Part shown: positions 9,234-17,412 of the stretch, in pieces
Numbering within the stretch: position 1 is the stretch's first letter
Layout of the letters: the number at the start of each line of letters is the position of its first letter
Assembly (NCBI RefSeq): GCF_003937945.1
Contig: NZ_RSEC01000063.1
Location: forward strand, 430,030-494,029
Direction of reading: 5' to 3'
DNA length: 64,000 nucleotides
Origin: Amycolatopsis eburnea
GTDB taxonomy: Bacteria; Actinomycetota; Actinomycetes; Mycobacteriales; Pseudonocardiaceae
The notes under the pieces: generated by a model
The model's database searches: none
Seen by the model: the letters and a program-made list of their open reading frames with translations, nothing else
Told to the model about the DNA's origin: nothing
Made by a program: the position numbers and the translations under genes

Positions 9234-10621
9234 GGCGCCTCCTGCAGCGGCAGCGTGACGCGGACTTCGAGGCCGTGCGGGTGGGCCTGGCGCAGTTCCA
9301 GGACCCCACCGCGGGTGCGCACCTGCTGGTGCGCGATGGCCAGCCCGAGGCCGGTGCCGCGCGGGGCGCCTTCGCCACCCGCGCGCCAGAACCGTTCGGT
9401 GGCCAGTGCCCGGTCCTCTGTGGACAGTCCGGGACCGTCGTCGCGGACGACGAGGGTCGCGGTCTCCGCGCCGGCTTCCCAGTCCGTCGTGATCTTCGCG
9501 CCGCGGCCGGCGTAGTGGACGGCGTTGTCGAGCAGCACGTCGAGGATCTGCGCGAGTTCGCCTTCGGGGCAGCGCACGGTGACCGGCTCGTCGTGGCCCG
9601 GCGGCGGTACGAGCGCCGAACCGGCGTCGTCGGCGGCCGGGCGCCAGGCGTCGACGCGTTCGGCCAGCACGGACGCGAGGTCGCACGCCTCGTCGGCGCC
9701 GCCGGCCGCGACGCGCGTCGCGGTGCTTTCGGCGAGGGCGAGCGCCAGCAGCCCGTCGAGGAGCTTCTCCAGGCGTTCGACCTCGGCCACCGTGGCCCGG
9801 TAGGTCGCGCTGTCGCCCTCGACCTGGTGGGCGAGCGAGTCGACGCGCAGCCGCAGCGCGGCCATCGGGTTGCGCAGCTGGTGCGAGGCGTCGGCGACCA
9901 GCCGGTGCTGCTGCTCCGCGGCCTCGAGAACGGCCTCGGACATCCGGTTGACCTCGGCGGCCAGCGACCGCAGCTCGCGCGGCCCGGCCCGCTCCGGGAC
10001 GTGCGCGCGGTGCCCCTCGGCGACGGCCAGCACACCCGTCTCCAGCTCGTGCAGCGGCCGCACCATCCACCGGGCGAGCACCACCGCCAGCAGCACGAAC
10101 ACCACCGCGACCAGCACCGCCCCGGCGCCGATGGTGCCCCAGCGGGTGGCGACGTCCGCGGCCGCCGCCGTCACCGACGCGCGCAGCACGACGACGCCGG
10201 AGACGCGGGTGCCGGTGCCGACCGGGCGGGCGAAGTAGGCGGGCTCGGCCGACCACGGGGAGAGCCCGTCGACGCGCGGCGCCGGTTCGTTGCGCATGGT
10301 CGCTTCCACCAGCGCGCGCACCGCCGGGTCGGCCGCGGTCAGCCCGCCCGCCTGCACCAGCGGGACGCGCCGGGCGTCGACGATCACCACGCCTTCGCCG
10401 TAGAGCTCGGCGTAGCGGGCCGCGTCGGCCGACAGCGCCGCCGGGTCGCGGGTGTCCACGGCCTGCTGGGCCAGCACGACGAACCGGTCGACGTCGGCGG
10501 TGCGCGAGATGACCAGCTGCTGGGTGCGCTGCTCCGCGGTGGCGGTCAGCAGCGGCACGGCGAACGCGGCCACGACCGCGAGGGCGAGGGCCACCAGGAC
10601 CACCAGCAGCCGGGCGCGCAC
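9230..10621 (-). CDS. two-component sensor histidine kinase
   Basis: A 463-residue membrane histidine kinase. Membrane segments at about residues 5-27 and 165-186 flank an extracytoplasmic sensor domain of about 135 residues. A HAMP region follows, then the dimerisation helix with phospho-acceptor His247 in DASHQLRNPMAALRLR. The catalytic domain shows the N box LDVLLDNAVHYA, G1 DDGPGLS and G2 GTGLGLAIAHQQV. It lies 4 bp downstream of the response regulator and overlaps the TAXI lipoprotein gene. The sensor domain probably contacts that lipoprotein; this is inference from the coupling of the two genes. Confidence 0.94.
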   Translation of the reverse strand: MRARLLVVLVALALAVVAAFAVPLLTATAEQRTQQLVISRTADVDRFVVLAQQAVDTRDPAALSADAARYAELYGEGVVIVDARRVPLVQAGGLTAADPAVRALVEATMRNEPAPRVDGLSPWSAEPAYFARPVGTGTRVSGVVVLRASVTAAAADVATRWGTIGAGAVLVAVVFVLLAVVLARWMVRPLHELETGVLAVAEGHRAHVPERAGPRELRSLAAEVNRMSEAVLEAAEQQHRLVADASHQLRNPMAALRLRVDSLAHQVEGDSATYRATVAEVERLEKLLDGLLALALAESTATRVAAGGADEACDLASVLAERVDAWRPAADDAGSALVPPPGHDEPVTVRCPEGELAQILDVLLDNAVHYAGRGAKITTDWEAGAETATLVVRDDGPGLSTEDRALATERFWRAGGEGAPRGTGLGLAIAHQQVRTRGGVLELRQAHPHGLEVRVTLPLQEAP

Positions 10622-10625
10622 GGCG

Positions 10626-11294
10626 TCAGTCCCGGCCGAGCCGGTAGCCGAAGCCGCGGATGGTGGTGAGCAGCCCGGGCCGGTCGAGCTTCGCGCGCAG
10701 CCCGGTCAGGTGGACGTCGAGCGAGCGCGACACGGCGAGGTAGGCGTCGCCCCAGACCTCGTCCATGAGCTGCTGGCGGCTGACCGCGGTGCCGGGCCGG
10801 GCCGCGAGCACGGCCAGGATCTCGAACTCCTTGGTGGTGAGCCCGACGTCGTGCCCGGCGACCAGCACGCGGCGGGCACCGAGGTCGATCTCGACGTCCT
10901 CGACGCGCACGACGTCCCCGGCCGGCGCGTCCCGGGCGACCGCGCGCCGCACGACGGCGTCCATCCGCGCCAGCAGCTCGGCGAGCCGCACGGGCTTGGT
11001 CAGGTAGTCGTCGGCGCCGAGCCGCAGCCCGCGGACCACGGACCGCTCGTCGCCGCGGGCGGTCAGGACGATGACCGGGACCGGCGACACCGCGCGGATC
11101 TTGCGGAGGACGTCCAGGCCGTCGAGGTCCGGCAGCCCGAGGTCCAGCAGCACCAGATCGGCGTCGCGGTGGCGGTGCAGGGCGTCGGCGCCGCGGCCGA
11201 CGCTGGTGACGGGATGACCGCGCGCGTGCAGCGACTCGGCGAGCGCGCCGGCGACACCCGCGTCGTCTTCGACGAGGAGCACGCGCACGGTCAT
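10626..11294 (-). CDS. OmpR-family response regulator
   Basis: A 222-residue response regulator. The receiver domain (about residues 1-115) has the acidic pair EDD at 9-11, phospho-acceptor Asp51 in LLDLGLPDLDG, Thr in VLTARGD and Lys in YLTKPVR. The C-terminal winged helix (about 130-220) ends TTIRGFGYRL as usual for OmpR/PhoB proteins. It is the partner of the kinase 4 bp downstream. The MHS permease gene lies 6 bp upstream in the same direction, so the whole set is probably one transcript and may be autoregulated. Confidence 0.95.
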   Translation of the reverse strand: MTVRVLLVEDDAGVAGALAESLHARGHPVTSVGRGADALHRHRDADLVLLDLGLPDLDGLDVLRKIRAVSPVPVIVLTARGDERSVVRGLRLGADDYLTKPVRLAELLARMDAVVRRAVARDAPAGDVVRVEDVEIDLGARRVLVAGHDVGLTTKEFEILAVLAARPGTAVSRQQLMDEVWGDAYLAVSRSLDVHLTGLRAKLDRPGLLTTIRGFGYRLGRD

Positions 11295-11300
11295 CCTTTC

Positions 11301-12614
11301 TCAGCGTTCTTCCAGCTCCGAGGTCTTGGAGGTTTCCCGCATTGTGCCGTAGACGATCAGGGAGACCAGGACGCAGCCCGCGACGTACCAGAAGAAGACC
11401 GTTTCGTGCCCGGCGCTCTTGAGCCCCTGCGCGATGAGCTCGGCGGTGCCGCCGAAGATCGCCACGGTCAGCGCGTAGGGCAGGCCGACCCCGAGCGCGC
11501 GGATCTTCGTCGGGAACAGCTCGGCCTTCACGATCGCGTTGATCGAGGTGTACCCGGCGACGATCACCAGCCCGGCCAGCACGAGGAAGAACGCGCCGAC
11601 CGGGTTCCGGGTCGACCCCATCAGCGTCATGATCGGGACGGTGAGCAGCGTGCCGCCGATGCCGAAGAAAAGCAGGAGCGGCCGTCGCCCGATCCGGTCG
11701 GACAGCCGGCCGGCCAGCGGCTGCAGGATCGCCGCGACGAGGATCGCGCAGAACAGCACGATGGTGACCTGCCGCCGCGGGATGTGCGCGGTGTTCTCGA
11801 GGAACTTCTGGCTGTAGGTGGCGAAGGTGTAGAAGCCGACCGTGCCGCCGAGGGTCAGGCCGACGACGAGCGCGATCTCCTTGGGGTACTTGGCGAGGGT
11901 GCGCAGCGTGCCGCGTTCGCTTCCCTTGCCCTCACCGGCCTCGCGCGTGTAGCTCGCCGATTCGTCCATGCCGCGGCGCAGCCACATCACGCTGAGCGCG
12001 GCGACCGTGCCGACGCCGAACGCGATCCGCCAGCCCCACGACGCCAGCTGCTGCTCGGTGAGGATCGCCTGCAGGATCAGCTGCAGGCCGAGGGCGAGGA
12101 GCTGGCCGCCGTAGAGCGTCACGTACTGGAAGCTCGAGTAGAAGCCGCGCTTGCCCGGAGTGGCCACTTCGGACAGGTAGGTCGCGGAGGTGGAGTACTC
12201 GCCGCCGACCGACAGGCCCTGGATCAGCCGCGCGACGAGCAGCAGGATCGGCGCGGCGATCCCGATCGTGTGGTAGTTCGGCGTGACGGCGATGAGCAGC
12301 GAGCCGCCGGCCATCAGGGACACCGAGAGCACGAGCGCGCTGCGCCGCCCGAACTTGTCGGCGAACCGCCCGAGCATCCAGCCGCCGAGCGGCCGCATGA
12401 GGAACCCGACGGCGAACACGGCGGCGGTCCCCAGGAACGCGGCCGTGGTGTCGGTGGTGGGGAAGAAGGATTTGGCGAAGTAAGTGGTGAACGCGGCGTA
12501 GGCGTACCAGTCGTACCACTCGACCAAGTTGCCGATGGAGCCGCGCAGCACGTTGCCGATCACGCGCTTTTCGCTCACGGCCCCACCGGCGGCGGGGCTG
12601 ATCCGGGTTGTCAT
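11301..12614 (-). CDS. MHS-type MFS metabolite:H+ symporter
   Basis: A 437-residue, 12-helix major facilitator of the metabolite:H+ symporter subfamily (relatives include KgtP, ProP and ShiA). Visible features are GNLVEWYDWYAYAAFTTYF near residues 29-47, the loop-2 motif GRFADKFGRR near 82, RLIQGLSVGGEYSTSATYL around 129-147, and a repeat GRLSDRIGRRPLL in the second half. Substrates of the family include dicarboxylates, citrate, proline/betaine and shikimate; this one cannot be assigned. It leads the operon with the two-component system and TAXI lipoprotein, suggesting ligand-controlled uptake of an organic acid. Confidence 0.9.
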   Translation of the reverse strand: MTTRISPAAGGAVSEKRVIGNVLRGSIGNLVEWYDWYAYAAFTTYFAKSFFPTTDTTAAFLGTAAVFAVGFLMRPLGGWMLGRFADKFGRRSALVLSVSLMAGGSLLIAVTPNYHTIGIAAPILLLVARLIQGLSVGGEYSTSATYLSEVATPGKRGFYSSFQYVTLYGGQLLALGLQLILQAILTEQQLASWGWRIAFGVGTVAALSVMWLRRGMDESASYTREAGEGKGSERGTLRTLAKYPKEIALVVGLTLGGTVGFYTFATYSQKFLENTAHIPRRQVTIVLFCAILVAAILQPLAGRLSDRIGRRPLLLFFGIGGTLLTVPIMTLMGSTRNPVGAFFLVLAGLVIVAGYTSINAIVKAELFPTKIRALGVGLPYALTVAIFGGTAELIAQGLKSAGHETVFFWYVAGCVLVSLIVYGTMRETSKTSELEER

Positions 12615-12681
12615 CGTCGACCTCCTGTGTTGCGACTCACGGTGACCAACCAGCGGGTAACCAGCAAGGTCGGGGGGCAGT

Positions 12682-12700
12682 TCCTAACACGCGCTTAGGA
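12682..12700. promoter_or_regulatory. inverted repeat between the MHS and fabG1 genes
   Basis: TCCTAACACGCGCTTAGGA has perfect 6-bp arms (TCCTAA/TTAGGA) around a 7-bp centre. It sits in the 184-bp divergent gap between the MHS permease operon and fabG1, about 68 bp from the permease start and 99 bp from the fabG1 start. The size and symmetry fit a dimeric repressor site, perhaps of TetR type. The cognate regulator is not identifiable here. Confidence 0.4.
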
Positions 12701-12798
12701 CGGTCGGGCCCACCCCGGGCGCGGGTGCGTGACCCGGGAGCGCTGCCGATAACCTCGTGGCCGACACCAGCGCACGGTCGACGAAGAGGGAGAACACT

Positions 12799-13503
12799 GT
12801 GGGACGGTCGGTCTTGGTCACCGGGGGCAACCGGGGCATCGGCTTGGCGATCGCCCGGGACCTCGCGGAGCAGGGGCACCGGGTCGCCGTCACGCACCGT
12901 GGTTCGGGGGCGCCCGAAGGGCTGTTCGGGGTGCAGGCGGACGTCACCGACACCGAGCAGGTCGACGCCGCCTTCAAGCTCGTCGAGGAGCACCAGGGAC
13001 CGGTCGAGGTGCTGGTGTCCAACGCCGGGCTGACCGACGACACGCTGCTGATGCGGATGAGCGACGAGCAGTTCGAGCGCGTCATCAACGCCAACCTGAC
13101 CGGCGCCTACCGCGTCGCGAAGCGCGCCTCGCGCGGGATGCTGCGCGGCAAGTGGGGCCGGTTCGTCTTCATCTCCTCGGTCGTCGGCCTCTCCGGTTCG
13201 GCCGGGCAGGCGAACTACGCCGCGTCGAAGGCCGGCCTGGTCGGGTTCGCCCGGTCGCTGGCCCGGGAGCTCGGCTCGCGCAACATCACCTCGAACGTCA
13301 TCGCGCCCGGCTTCGTGCACACCGACATGACCGACGAGCTGCCCGAGGACCGCAAGAAGGAGATCCTCGCGCAGGTGCCCTCCGGCCGGTACGCCGAGCC
13401 GTCGGAGATCGCCGCCGCCGTGCGGTACCTGGCTTCCGACGAGGCCGGCTACGTCAACGGCGCGGTGCTGCCCGTCGACGGCGGCCTCGGCCTCGGCCAC
13501 TGA
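12799..13503 (+). CDS. fabG1: 3-oxoacyl-ACP reductase (MabA-like)
   Basis: A 234-residue short-chain dehydrogenase that reduces beta-ketoacyl-ACP with NADPH in FAS-II. The cofactor motif is TGGNRGIG near residue 8, NAG is present in VLVSNAGLTDD, and the Ser-Tyr-Lys triad is visible in SSVVGLSGSAGQANYAASKAG's constituent residues (Ser, then YAASK). I chose GTG 12799, preceded by GAGGGAG, over an upstream in-frame ATG with no ribosome site. It is followed by inhA 32 bp downstream, the same order as fabG1-inhA in mycobacteria, so the two consecutive reduction steps are co-expressed. Confidence 0.95.
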   Translation: MGRSVLVTGGNRGIGLAIARDLAEQGHRVAVTHRGSGAPEGLFGVQADVTDTEQVDAAFKLVEEHQGPVEVLVSNAGLTDDTLLMRMSDEQFERVINANLTGAYRVAKRASRGMLRGKWGRFVFISSVVGLSGSAGQANYAASKAGLVGFARSLARELGSRNITSNVIAPGFVHTDMTDELPEDRKKEILAQVPSGRYAEPSEIAAAVRYLASDEAGYVNGAVLPVDGGLGLGH

Positions 13504-13535
13504 ACCCCTTACCCCGAACCAGACTTGGAGGACCC

Positions 13536-14303
13536 GTGCCCGGACTGCTCGAAGGCAAGCGCCTGCTGATCACCGGCATCATCACCGACGCCTCGCTCGC
13601 CTTCCACGCGGCCAAGATCGCGCAGCAGGAGGGCGCGAAGGTGGTGCTGACCGGCTTCGGCCGCATGTCGCTCGTCGAGCGCATCGCGAAGCGGCTGCCC
13701 GAAGAGGCGCCCGTGATCGAGCTGGACGTCACCAACCAGGAGCACCTCGACGGGCTCGCCGACAAGGTCCGCGAGCACGTCGACGGCCTCGACGGCGTGC
13801 TGCACTCGATCGGCTTCGCCCCGCAGACCTGCCTCGGCGCGCCGTTCCTGGACGCGCCGGCCGAGGACGTCAAGACCGCGATCGAGATCTCGACGTACTC
13901 CTACATGTCGCTGGCGAAGGCGTGCCTGCCGCTGATGGGGCGCGGCGCGTCGTACGTCGGCATGGACTTCGACGCGCGCGTCGCGTGGCCGGTCTACAAC
14001 TGGATGGGCGTCGCGAAGGCCGGGCTCGAGTCGGTCAACCGGTACCTGGCCAAGGAACTGGGGCCGCAGGGCATCCGCGTCAACCTGGTCAGCGCCGGGC
14101 CGATGAAGACGATGGCGGCCAAGTCCATCCCGGGCTTCGTCGACCTCGAGGACGGCTGGGGCGAGCGCGCGCCGCTCGGCTGGGACAGCACGGACCCCGA
14201 CCCGGTGGCGAAGAGCGTCTGCGCGGTGCTGTCGGACTGGCTGCCCGCCACGACCGGCTCGATGATCATGGTGGACGGCGGGGTGCACTTCCTCGGCGTC
14301 TGA
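13536..14303 (+). CDS. inhA: NADH-dependent enoyl-ACP reductase
   Basis: A 255-residue enoyl-ACP reductase that reduces the trans-2-enoyl-ACP double bond in fatty-acid elongation. The N-terminus MPGLLEGKRLLITGIITD is the InhA type, with HSIGFAP near residue 88 and the catalytic Tyr/Lys in YNWMGVAKAGLESVNRYLAK near 151. The C-terminus GSMIMVDGGVHFLGV matches FabI/InhA. The GTG start at 13536 lies behind TTGGAGGA. It forms an operon with fabG1. A near-perfect hairpin follows the stop and should terminate the transcript. Confidence 0.96.
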   Translation: MPGLLEGKRLLITGIITDASLAFHAAKIAQQEGAKVVLTGFGRMSLVERIAKRLPEEAPVIELDVTNQEHLDGLADKVREHVDGLDGVLHSIGFAPQTCLGAPFLDAPAEDVKTAIEISTYSYMSLAKACLPLMGRGASYVGMDFDARVAWPVYNWMGVAKAGLESVNRYLAKELGPQGIRVNLVSAGPMKTMAAKSIPGFVDLEDGWGERAPLGWDSTDPDPVAKSVCAVLSDWLPATTGSMIMVDGGVHFLGV

Positions 14304-14310
14304 CGTACTT

Positions 14311-14359
14311 CGTGAAGGCCACCTTGAGGAACTCTACGTTCCTCAAGGTGGCCTTCACG
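14311..14359. terminator. hairpin between inhA and the convergent MFS gene
   Basis: A perfect 22-bp inverted repeat (14311-14332 and 14338-14359) with a 5-base TCTAC loop. The arm begins CGTGAAGGCCACCTTGAGG. It starts 8 bp after the inhA stop and ends 5 bp before the MFS stop, so it can terminate both strands. The word GTGAAGGCC(A/T)CCTT is shared with the hairpin after pafA at 62781. Confidence 0.85.
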
Positions 14360-14363
14360 GCTT

Positions 14364-15530
14364 TCAGGCCGGGACCGGTACCCGGTGGTTGTCGTCGGCG
14401 CGCTGGACGACGGCCGCGACCGTGAGCGCGGCGAGGGTCGCGGCGCCGAGCAGCATGCCGGTCCACGCGACGCTCGGGAAGCCGAGCCCGGCGTCGATCG
14501 CGACGCCGCCCAGCCACGGGCCGATCGTGTTGCCGACGTTGAACGCCGAGGTCGTGCTGGCCCCGACGAGCGTCGGCGCGTCACCGGCGGCCTGGAAGGC
14601 ACGCAGGTTCAACGCCGGGTTGGCGCCGAACCCGGCCACGCCGAAGGCGATCACGGCCACCACCGCGACCAAGGCGTCGGTGGTCAGGGCGAGCACGAGC
14701 AGCGCGGCCAGCGCGAGGGCGAGACAACCGTAGAGCGTCGCGATCGGCCACCGGTCGGCCAGCCGGCCGCCCGCGCTGATCCCGATCAGCGCGCCGACGC
14801 CGAACAGCGCCAGGACACCGGGCACCCACGCCGCGGGAAGGCCGTCGGTCTCGGTCAGCAACGGCGCCAGGTAGCTGAACGCGGCGAAGATCATGGCCTG
14901 GCACAACGCGATCACGCCGAGCGCGAGCCAGACCCGGCCGCGGCGGTACAGCCGCAGCTCGTGGCGGACACCCACCGCGCCGCCGGTCGTTTCGGGCACC
15001 AGCAGCGCCACGCCGGCGAGCGCGAGCACGGTCACCGCCGCGACCGCCCAGAACGCCGTGCGCCAGCCCGCGTGCTGGCCGAGGAACGTGCCGGCGGGCA
15101 CCCCGGCGATGTTCGCGACGGTCAGCCCGCCGACCAGCACCGCCATCGCCCGCCCGCGCCGCTCGACCGGCACGAGCGCGATGGTCGTCGCCAGCGCGAC
15201 GGCCCAGAACCCGGCGCAGGCCAGCGCCGCGACCACCCGCGTGGCGAAGAGCAGGGCGTACCCGTCCGCGAGGGCGCCGACGACGTGCGCCGCGGCGAAC
15301 ACCGCGAGCAGCGCCAGCAGCGTCCGGCGGCGGGGGAGGCGGAGGGTACCGATCGCCAGCAGCGGCGCCCCGACGACCATGCCGACGGCGAAGGCCGAGA
15401 TCAGCAGCCCGGCGTCGGGGATGCTCACCTGCAGGTCGGCGGCCATGCCGGGGAGCAGGCCGGTGATCATGAACTCGGACGTGCCCAGCGCGAACACGCT
15501 GAGCCCGAGGACGAAGACGGCCAGTGGCAC
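14364..15530 (-). CDS. MFS efflux transporter (DHA1/Cmr-like)
   Basis: A 388-residue, 12-helix major facilitator of the drug:H+ antiporter-1 type. The N-terminus FALGTSEFMITGLLP near residues 13-27 is characteristic of the AraJ/CmlA/YdhP group. Motif A is degenerate (LRLPRRRTLL near 63), and the antiporter motif C region is GVPAGTFLGQHAGWR near 142. The probable role is export of a small molecule or antibiotic. A TetR gene lies 71 bp upstream in the same direction, and a likely operator (15547-15562) occurs in the gap. The pair interrupts the fabG1-inhA-hemH order. Confidence 0.88.
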   Translation of the reverse strand: MPLAVFVLGLSVFALGTSEFMITGLLPGMAADLQVSIPDAGLLISAFAVGMVVGAPLLAIGTLRLPRRRTLLALLAVFAAAHVVGALADGYALLFATRVVAALACAGFWAVALATTIALVPVERRGRAMAVLVGGLTVANIAGVPAGTFLGQHAGWRTAFWAVAAVTVLALAGVALLVPETTGGAVGVRHELRLYRRGRVWLALGVIALCQAMIFAAFSYLAPLLTETDGLPAAWVPGVLALFGVGALIGISAGGRLADRWPIATLYGCLALALAALLVLALTTDALVAVVAVIAFGVAGFGANPALNLRAFQAAGDAPTLVGASTTSAFNVGNTIGPWLGGVAIDAGLGFPSVAWTGMLLGAATLAALTVAAVVQRADDNHRVPVPA

Positions 15531-15546
15531 GGGTCCTCCTTCATTG

Positions 15547-15562
15547 TGGATCGATCAGTTCA
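15547..15562. promoter_or_regulatory. candidate TetR operator upstream of the MFS gene
   Basis: TGGATCGATCAGTTCA is an imperfect palindrome centred on GATCGATC, 16 bp before the MFS start. It fits the pattern TGNAN(C/T)GATCNNTNCA that also occurs upstream of the tetR gene at 16208-16223. Two related sites, one per promoter, support control of both genes by the TetR protein encoded here. The match is short, so it is tentative. Confidence 0.45.
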
Positions 15563-15601
15563 AAATCTGGACGGCAGCGATCGCCGCGGTGCGAGGAGCC
15601 G

Positions 15602-16186
15602 TCAGCCGGCGACGATCGCCTTGAGCGCGAGGTCGGCGACGGCGTGCATGCTGTCGCGGCTGGTGCCGCGGCGGGCCATCACGCGCAGGCCCGAGGTGGT
15701 GCCGAGCAGGAACTCCGCCACCGTGGCGGGGTCGAGGCCGTCGCGGAGGCTGCCGTCGAGCACGCCTTCCCGGACGCACTCGGCGAACATGGCCAGGTTC
15801 CGGTCGGTGTCGTTGCGCAGCGCGGCGCCCACTTCGTCGTCGGGCACGCCCAGTTCGGCCAGGGTGTTGACCACGAGGCAGCCGCGGCGGCGGGATTCGA
15901 CGTCGTCCTCGACGGCCTGGTCGAGGACCGCGGCGAGCCGCTCGGCCGCGGTGCCCGGGCCGTCGAGGATCGCCTGCCGCTTGCCGAGCTGGGTGTCGGT
16001 GTAGTGCGCGAGCGAACGCTGGAAGAGGGCCCGCTTGCTGGTGAAGGTGTTGTAGACGCTGCTGCGCCCGAGCCCGGTAGCCGCGCAGAGGTCCTGCGTC
16101 GACGTCGCTTCGTAGCCGTGCTCCCAGAAGGCGTGCATCGCCTTCTCGACGGCTGCGGTCTCGTCGAACTCCCGTGGCCTGGCCAT
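15602..16186 (-). CDS. TetR-family transcriptional repressor
   Basis: A 194-residue TetR regulator. The DNA-binding domain is at about residues 10-55: TSTQDLCAATGLGRSSVYNT includes the recognition helix. The start ATG 16186 gives MARPREFDET, a common N-terminus in this group; an upstream in-frame start would add 23 unlikely residues. The C-terminal domain should bind a ligand and dimerise. It is followed by an MFS exporter gene in the same direction and carries a likely operator in its own promoter (16208-16223), consistent with autoregulation and drug-induced efflux. Confidence 0.92.
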   Translation of the reverse strand: MARPREFDETAAVEKAMHAFWEHGYEATSTQDLCAATGLGRSSVYNTFTSKRALFQRSLAHYTDTQLGKRQAILDGPGTAAERLAAVLDQAVEDDVESRRRGCLVVNTLAELGVPDDEVGAALRNDTDRNLAMFAECVREGVLDGSLRDGLDPATVAEFLLGTTSGLRVMARRGTSRDSMHAVADLALKAIVAG

Positions 16187-16207
16187 GGGGACACCGTACC
16201 AGAGTTT

Positions 16208-16223
16208 TGTACCGATCGATTCA
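16208..16223. promoter_or_regulatory. candidate TetR operator upstream of tetR
   Basis: TGTACCGATCGATTCA is an imperfect palindrome around CGATCG, 22 bp before the tetR start. It resembles the site before the MFS gene at 15547-15562. It also lies between tetR and the divergent hemH, so it could touch hemH transcription. Confidence 0.45.
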
Positions 16224-16272
16224 CAACCGGGCCGGGTCAGCGTGCGGGCCGCCACATCGGCAAGATGACGGG

Positions 16273-17316
16273 GTGGGATACGACGCGTTGCTGTGGCTTT
16301 CGTTCGGCGGTCCGGAGGGGCCTGACGACGTCATGCCGTTCCTCGAAAACGTCACCAGGGGCCGGGGCGTCCCGCGGGAGCGGCTGCTCGAGGTCGCCGA
16401 GCACTACCAGCACTTCGGCGGCGTTTCGCCGATCAACAAGCTGAACCGCGACGCGATGGCCGCGGTCGAGAAGCAGCTCGCGGCGGCCGGGATCGACCTC
16501 CCGGTGCACTTCGGCAACCGCAACTGGCACCCGATGGTCGAGGACACCCTCGCCGAGCTGACGGCGTCGGGAGCGAAGCGGATCCTGGTGTTCCCCACGA
16601 GCGCGTACGGCGGCTATTCGGCGTGCCGGCAGTACGACGAAGACATCGAGCGCGCCCGCGCGGCGGTCGGTGCCGAAGCACCCGAAATGGTGAAGCTGCG
16701 CCAGTTCTTCGACCACCCGCTGTTCGTTTCGGCGGTCGCGGACGGCGTCCGCGCGGCGCACGCGTCGCTGGGCGACGTCGACGGCGTCCGCACGGTGTTC
16801 ACGGCGCACTCGGTGCCCGACAGCGCGGACAAGGCGTCCGGCCCGCCCGCGGAAGGCGGCCACCGCTACTCGCGGCAGATCGCCGAAGCGGCCCGGCTGG
16901 TGGCGGCCGAAGCGGGGATCGCCGAGTACGACGTGGTGTGGCAGTCGCGGTCCGGCCCGCCGCAGGTGCCGTGGCTGGAGCCGGACATCGTCGACCACAT
17001 CGACGCGCTGCACGCTTCGGGCGTCCCTGGCGTGGTCGTCTCGCCGATCGGGTTCGTGTCGGACCACCTCGAGGTGATCTGGGACCTGGACAACGAGGCG
17101 GCGGAACGCGCGGCGGAGCACGGGATGGCGTTCGCGCGCGCGGCGACGGCGGGCAGCGACCCGCGCTTCGCCGAGCTGGTGGTGGAGCTGATCCGCGAGC
17201 ACACGCACGGACTGGAGCCGCGCAAGCTGTCCCCGTTCCCGGCGGCCGGCTGCACGGTCAACGGCGCGCCGTGCGCGATCGGCTGCTGCGAACCGGTGAA
17301 GCGCCCGGCTCGCTGA
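16273..17316 (+). CDS. hemH: ferrochelatase (coproporphyrin type)
   Basis: A 347-residue ferrochelatase that inserts Fe(II) into a porphyrin late in haem synthesis; in Gram-positive bacteria the substrate is usually coproporphyrin III (CpfC). The N-terminus is DALLWLSFGGPEGPDDVMPF. The catalytic His is in FTAHSVPD near residue 181 and the conserved acidic residue is in FVSDHLEVIWDLD near 265. The C-terminal GCTVNGAPCAIGCCEP supplies clustered Cys residues like the [2Fe-2S] ligands of actinobacterial ferrochelatases. The start GTG 16273 follows the fabG1-inhA block as in mycobacteria, though an MFS/TetR pair intervenes. Confidence 0.94.
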   Translation: MGYDALLWLSFGGPEGPDDVMPFLENVTRGRGVPRERLLEVAEHYQHFGGVSPINKLNRDAMAAVEKQLAAAGIDLPVHFGNRNWHPMVEDTLAELTASGAKRILVFPTSAYGGYSACRQYDEDIERARAAVGAEAPEMVKLRQFFDHPLFVSAVADGVRAAHASLGDVDGVRTVFTAHSVPDSADKASGPPAEGGHRYSRQIAEAARLVAAEAGIAEYDVVWQSRSGPPQVPWLEPDIVDHIDALHASGVPGVVVSPIGFVSDHLEVIWDLDNEAAERAAEHGMAFARAATAGSDPRFAELVVELIREHTHGLEPRKLSPFPAAGCTVNGAPCAIGCCEPVKRPAR

Positions 17317-17320
17317 CCGA

Positions 17321-17406
17321 GCGCCCCAAGGCGGCCTTGGTTGCGTCAGACGCACCGAAGGCCGCCTTGGGTGCGTCTGACGCACCGAAGGCCACATTGG
17401 GGCGCT
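17321..17406. repeat. nested palindromic element after hemH
   Basis: This 86-bp element is bounded by GCGCCCCAA and TTGGGGCGC. Inside it, 17325-17371 folds with a 14-bp perfect outer stem (CCCAAGGCGGCCTT / AAGGCCGCCTTGGG), and GGTGCGTCTGACGCACC at 17370-17386 is a perfect 17-bp palindrome. It fills the convergent gap between hemH and the next gene and can act as a two-way terminator. The same words recur in the element at 21674-21764. Confidence 0.8.
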
Positions 17407-17412
17407 TGAGGC

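Noticed and set aside
6846..9515. An 889-codon plus-strand frame across trmL, the thioesterase and the TAXI gene
   Set aside because: It starts within the STAND repeats in a shifted frame and continues antisense to three recognisable genes.
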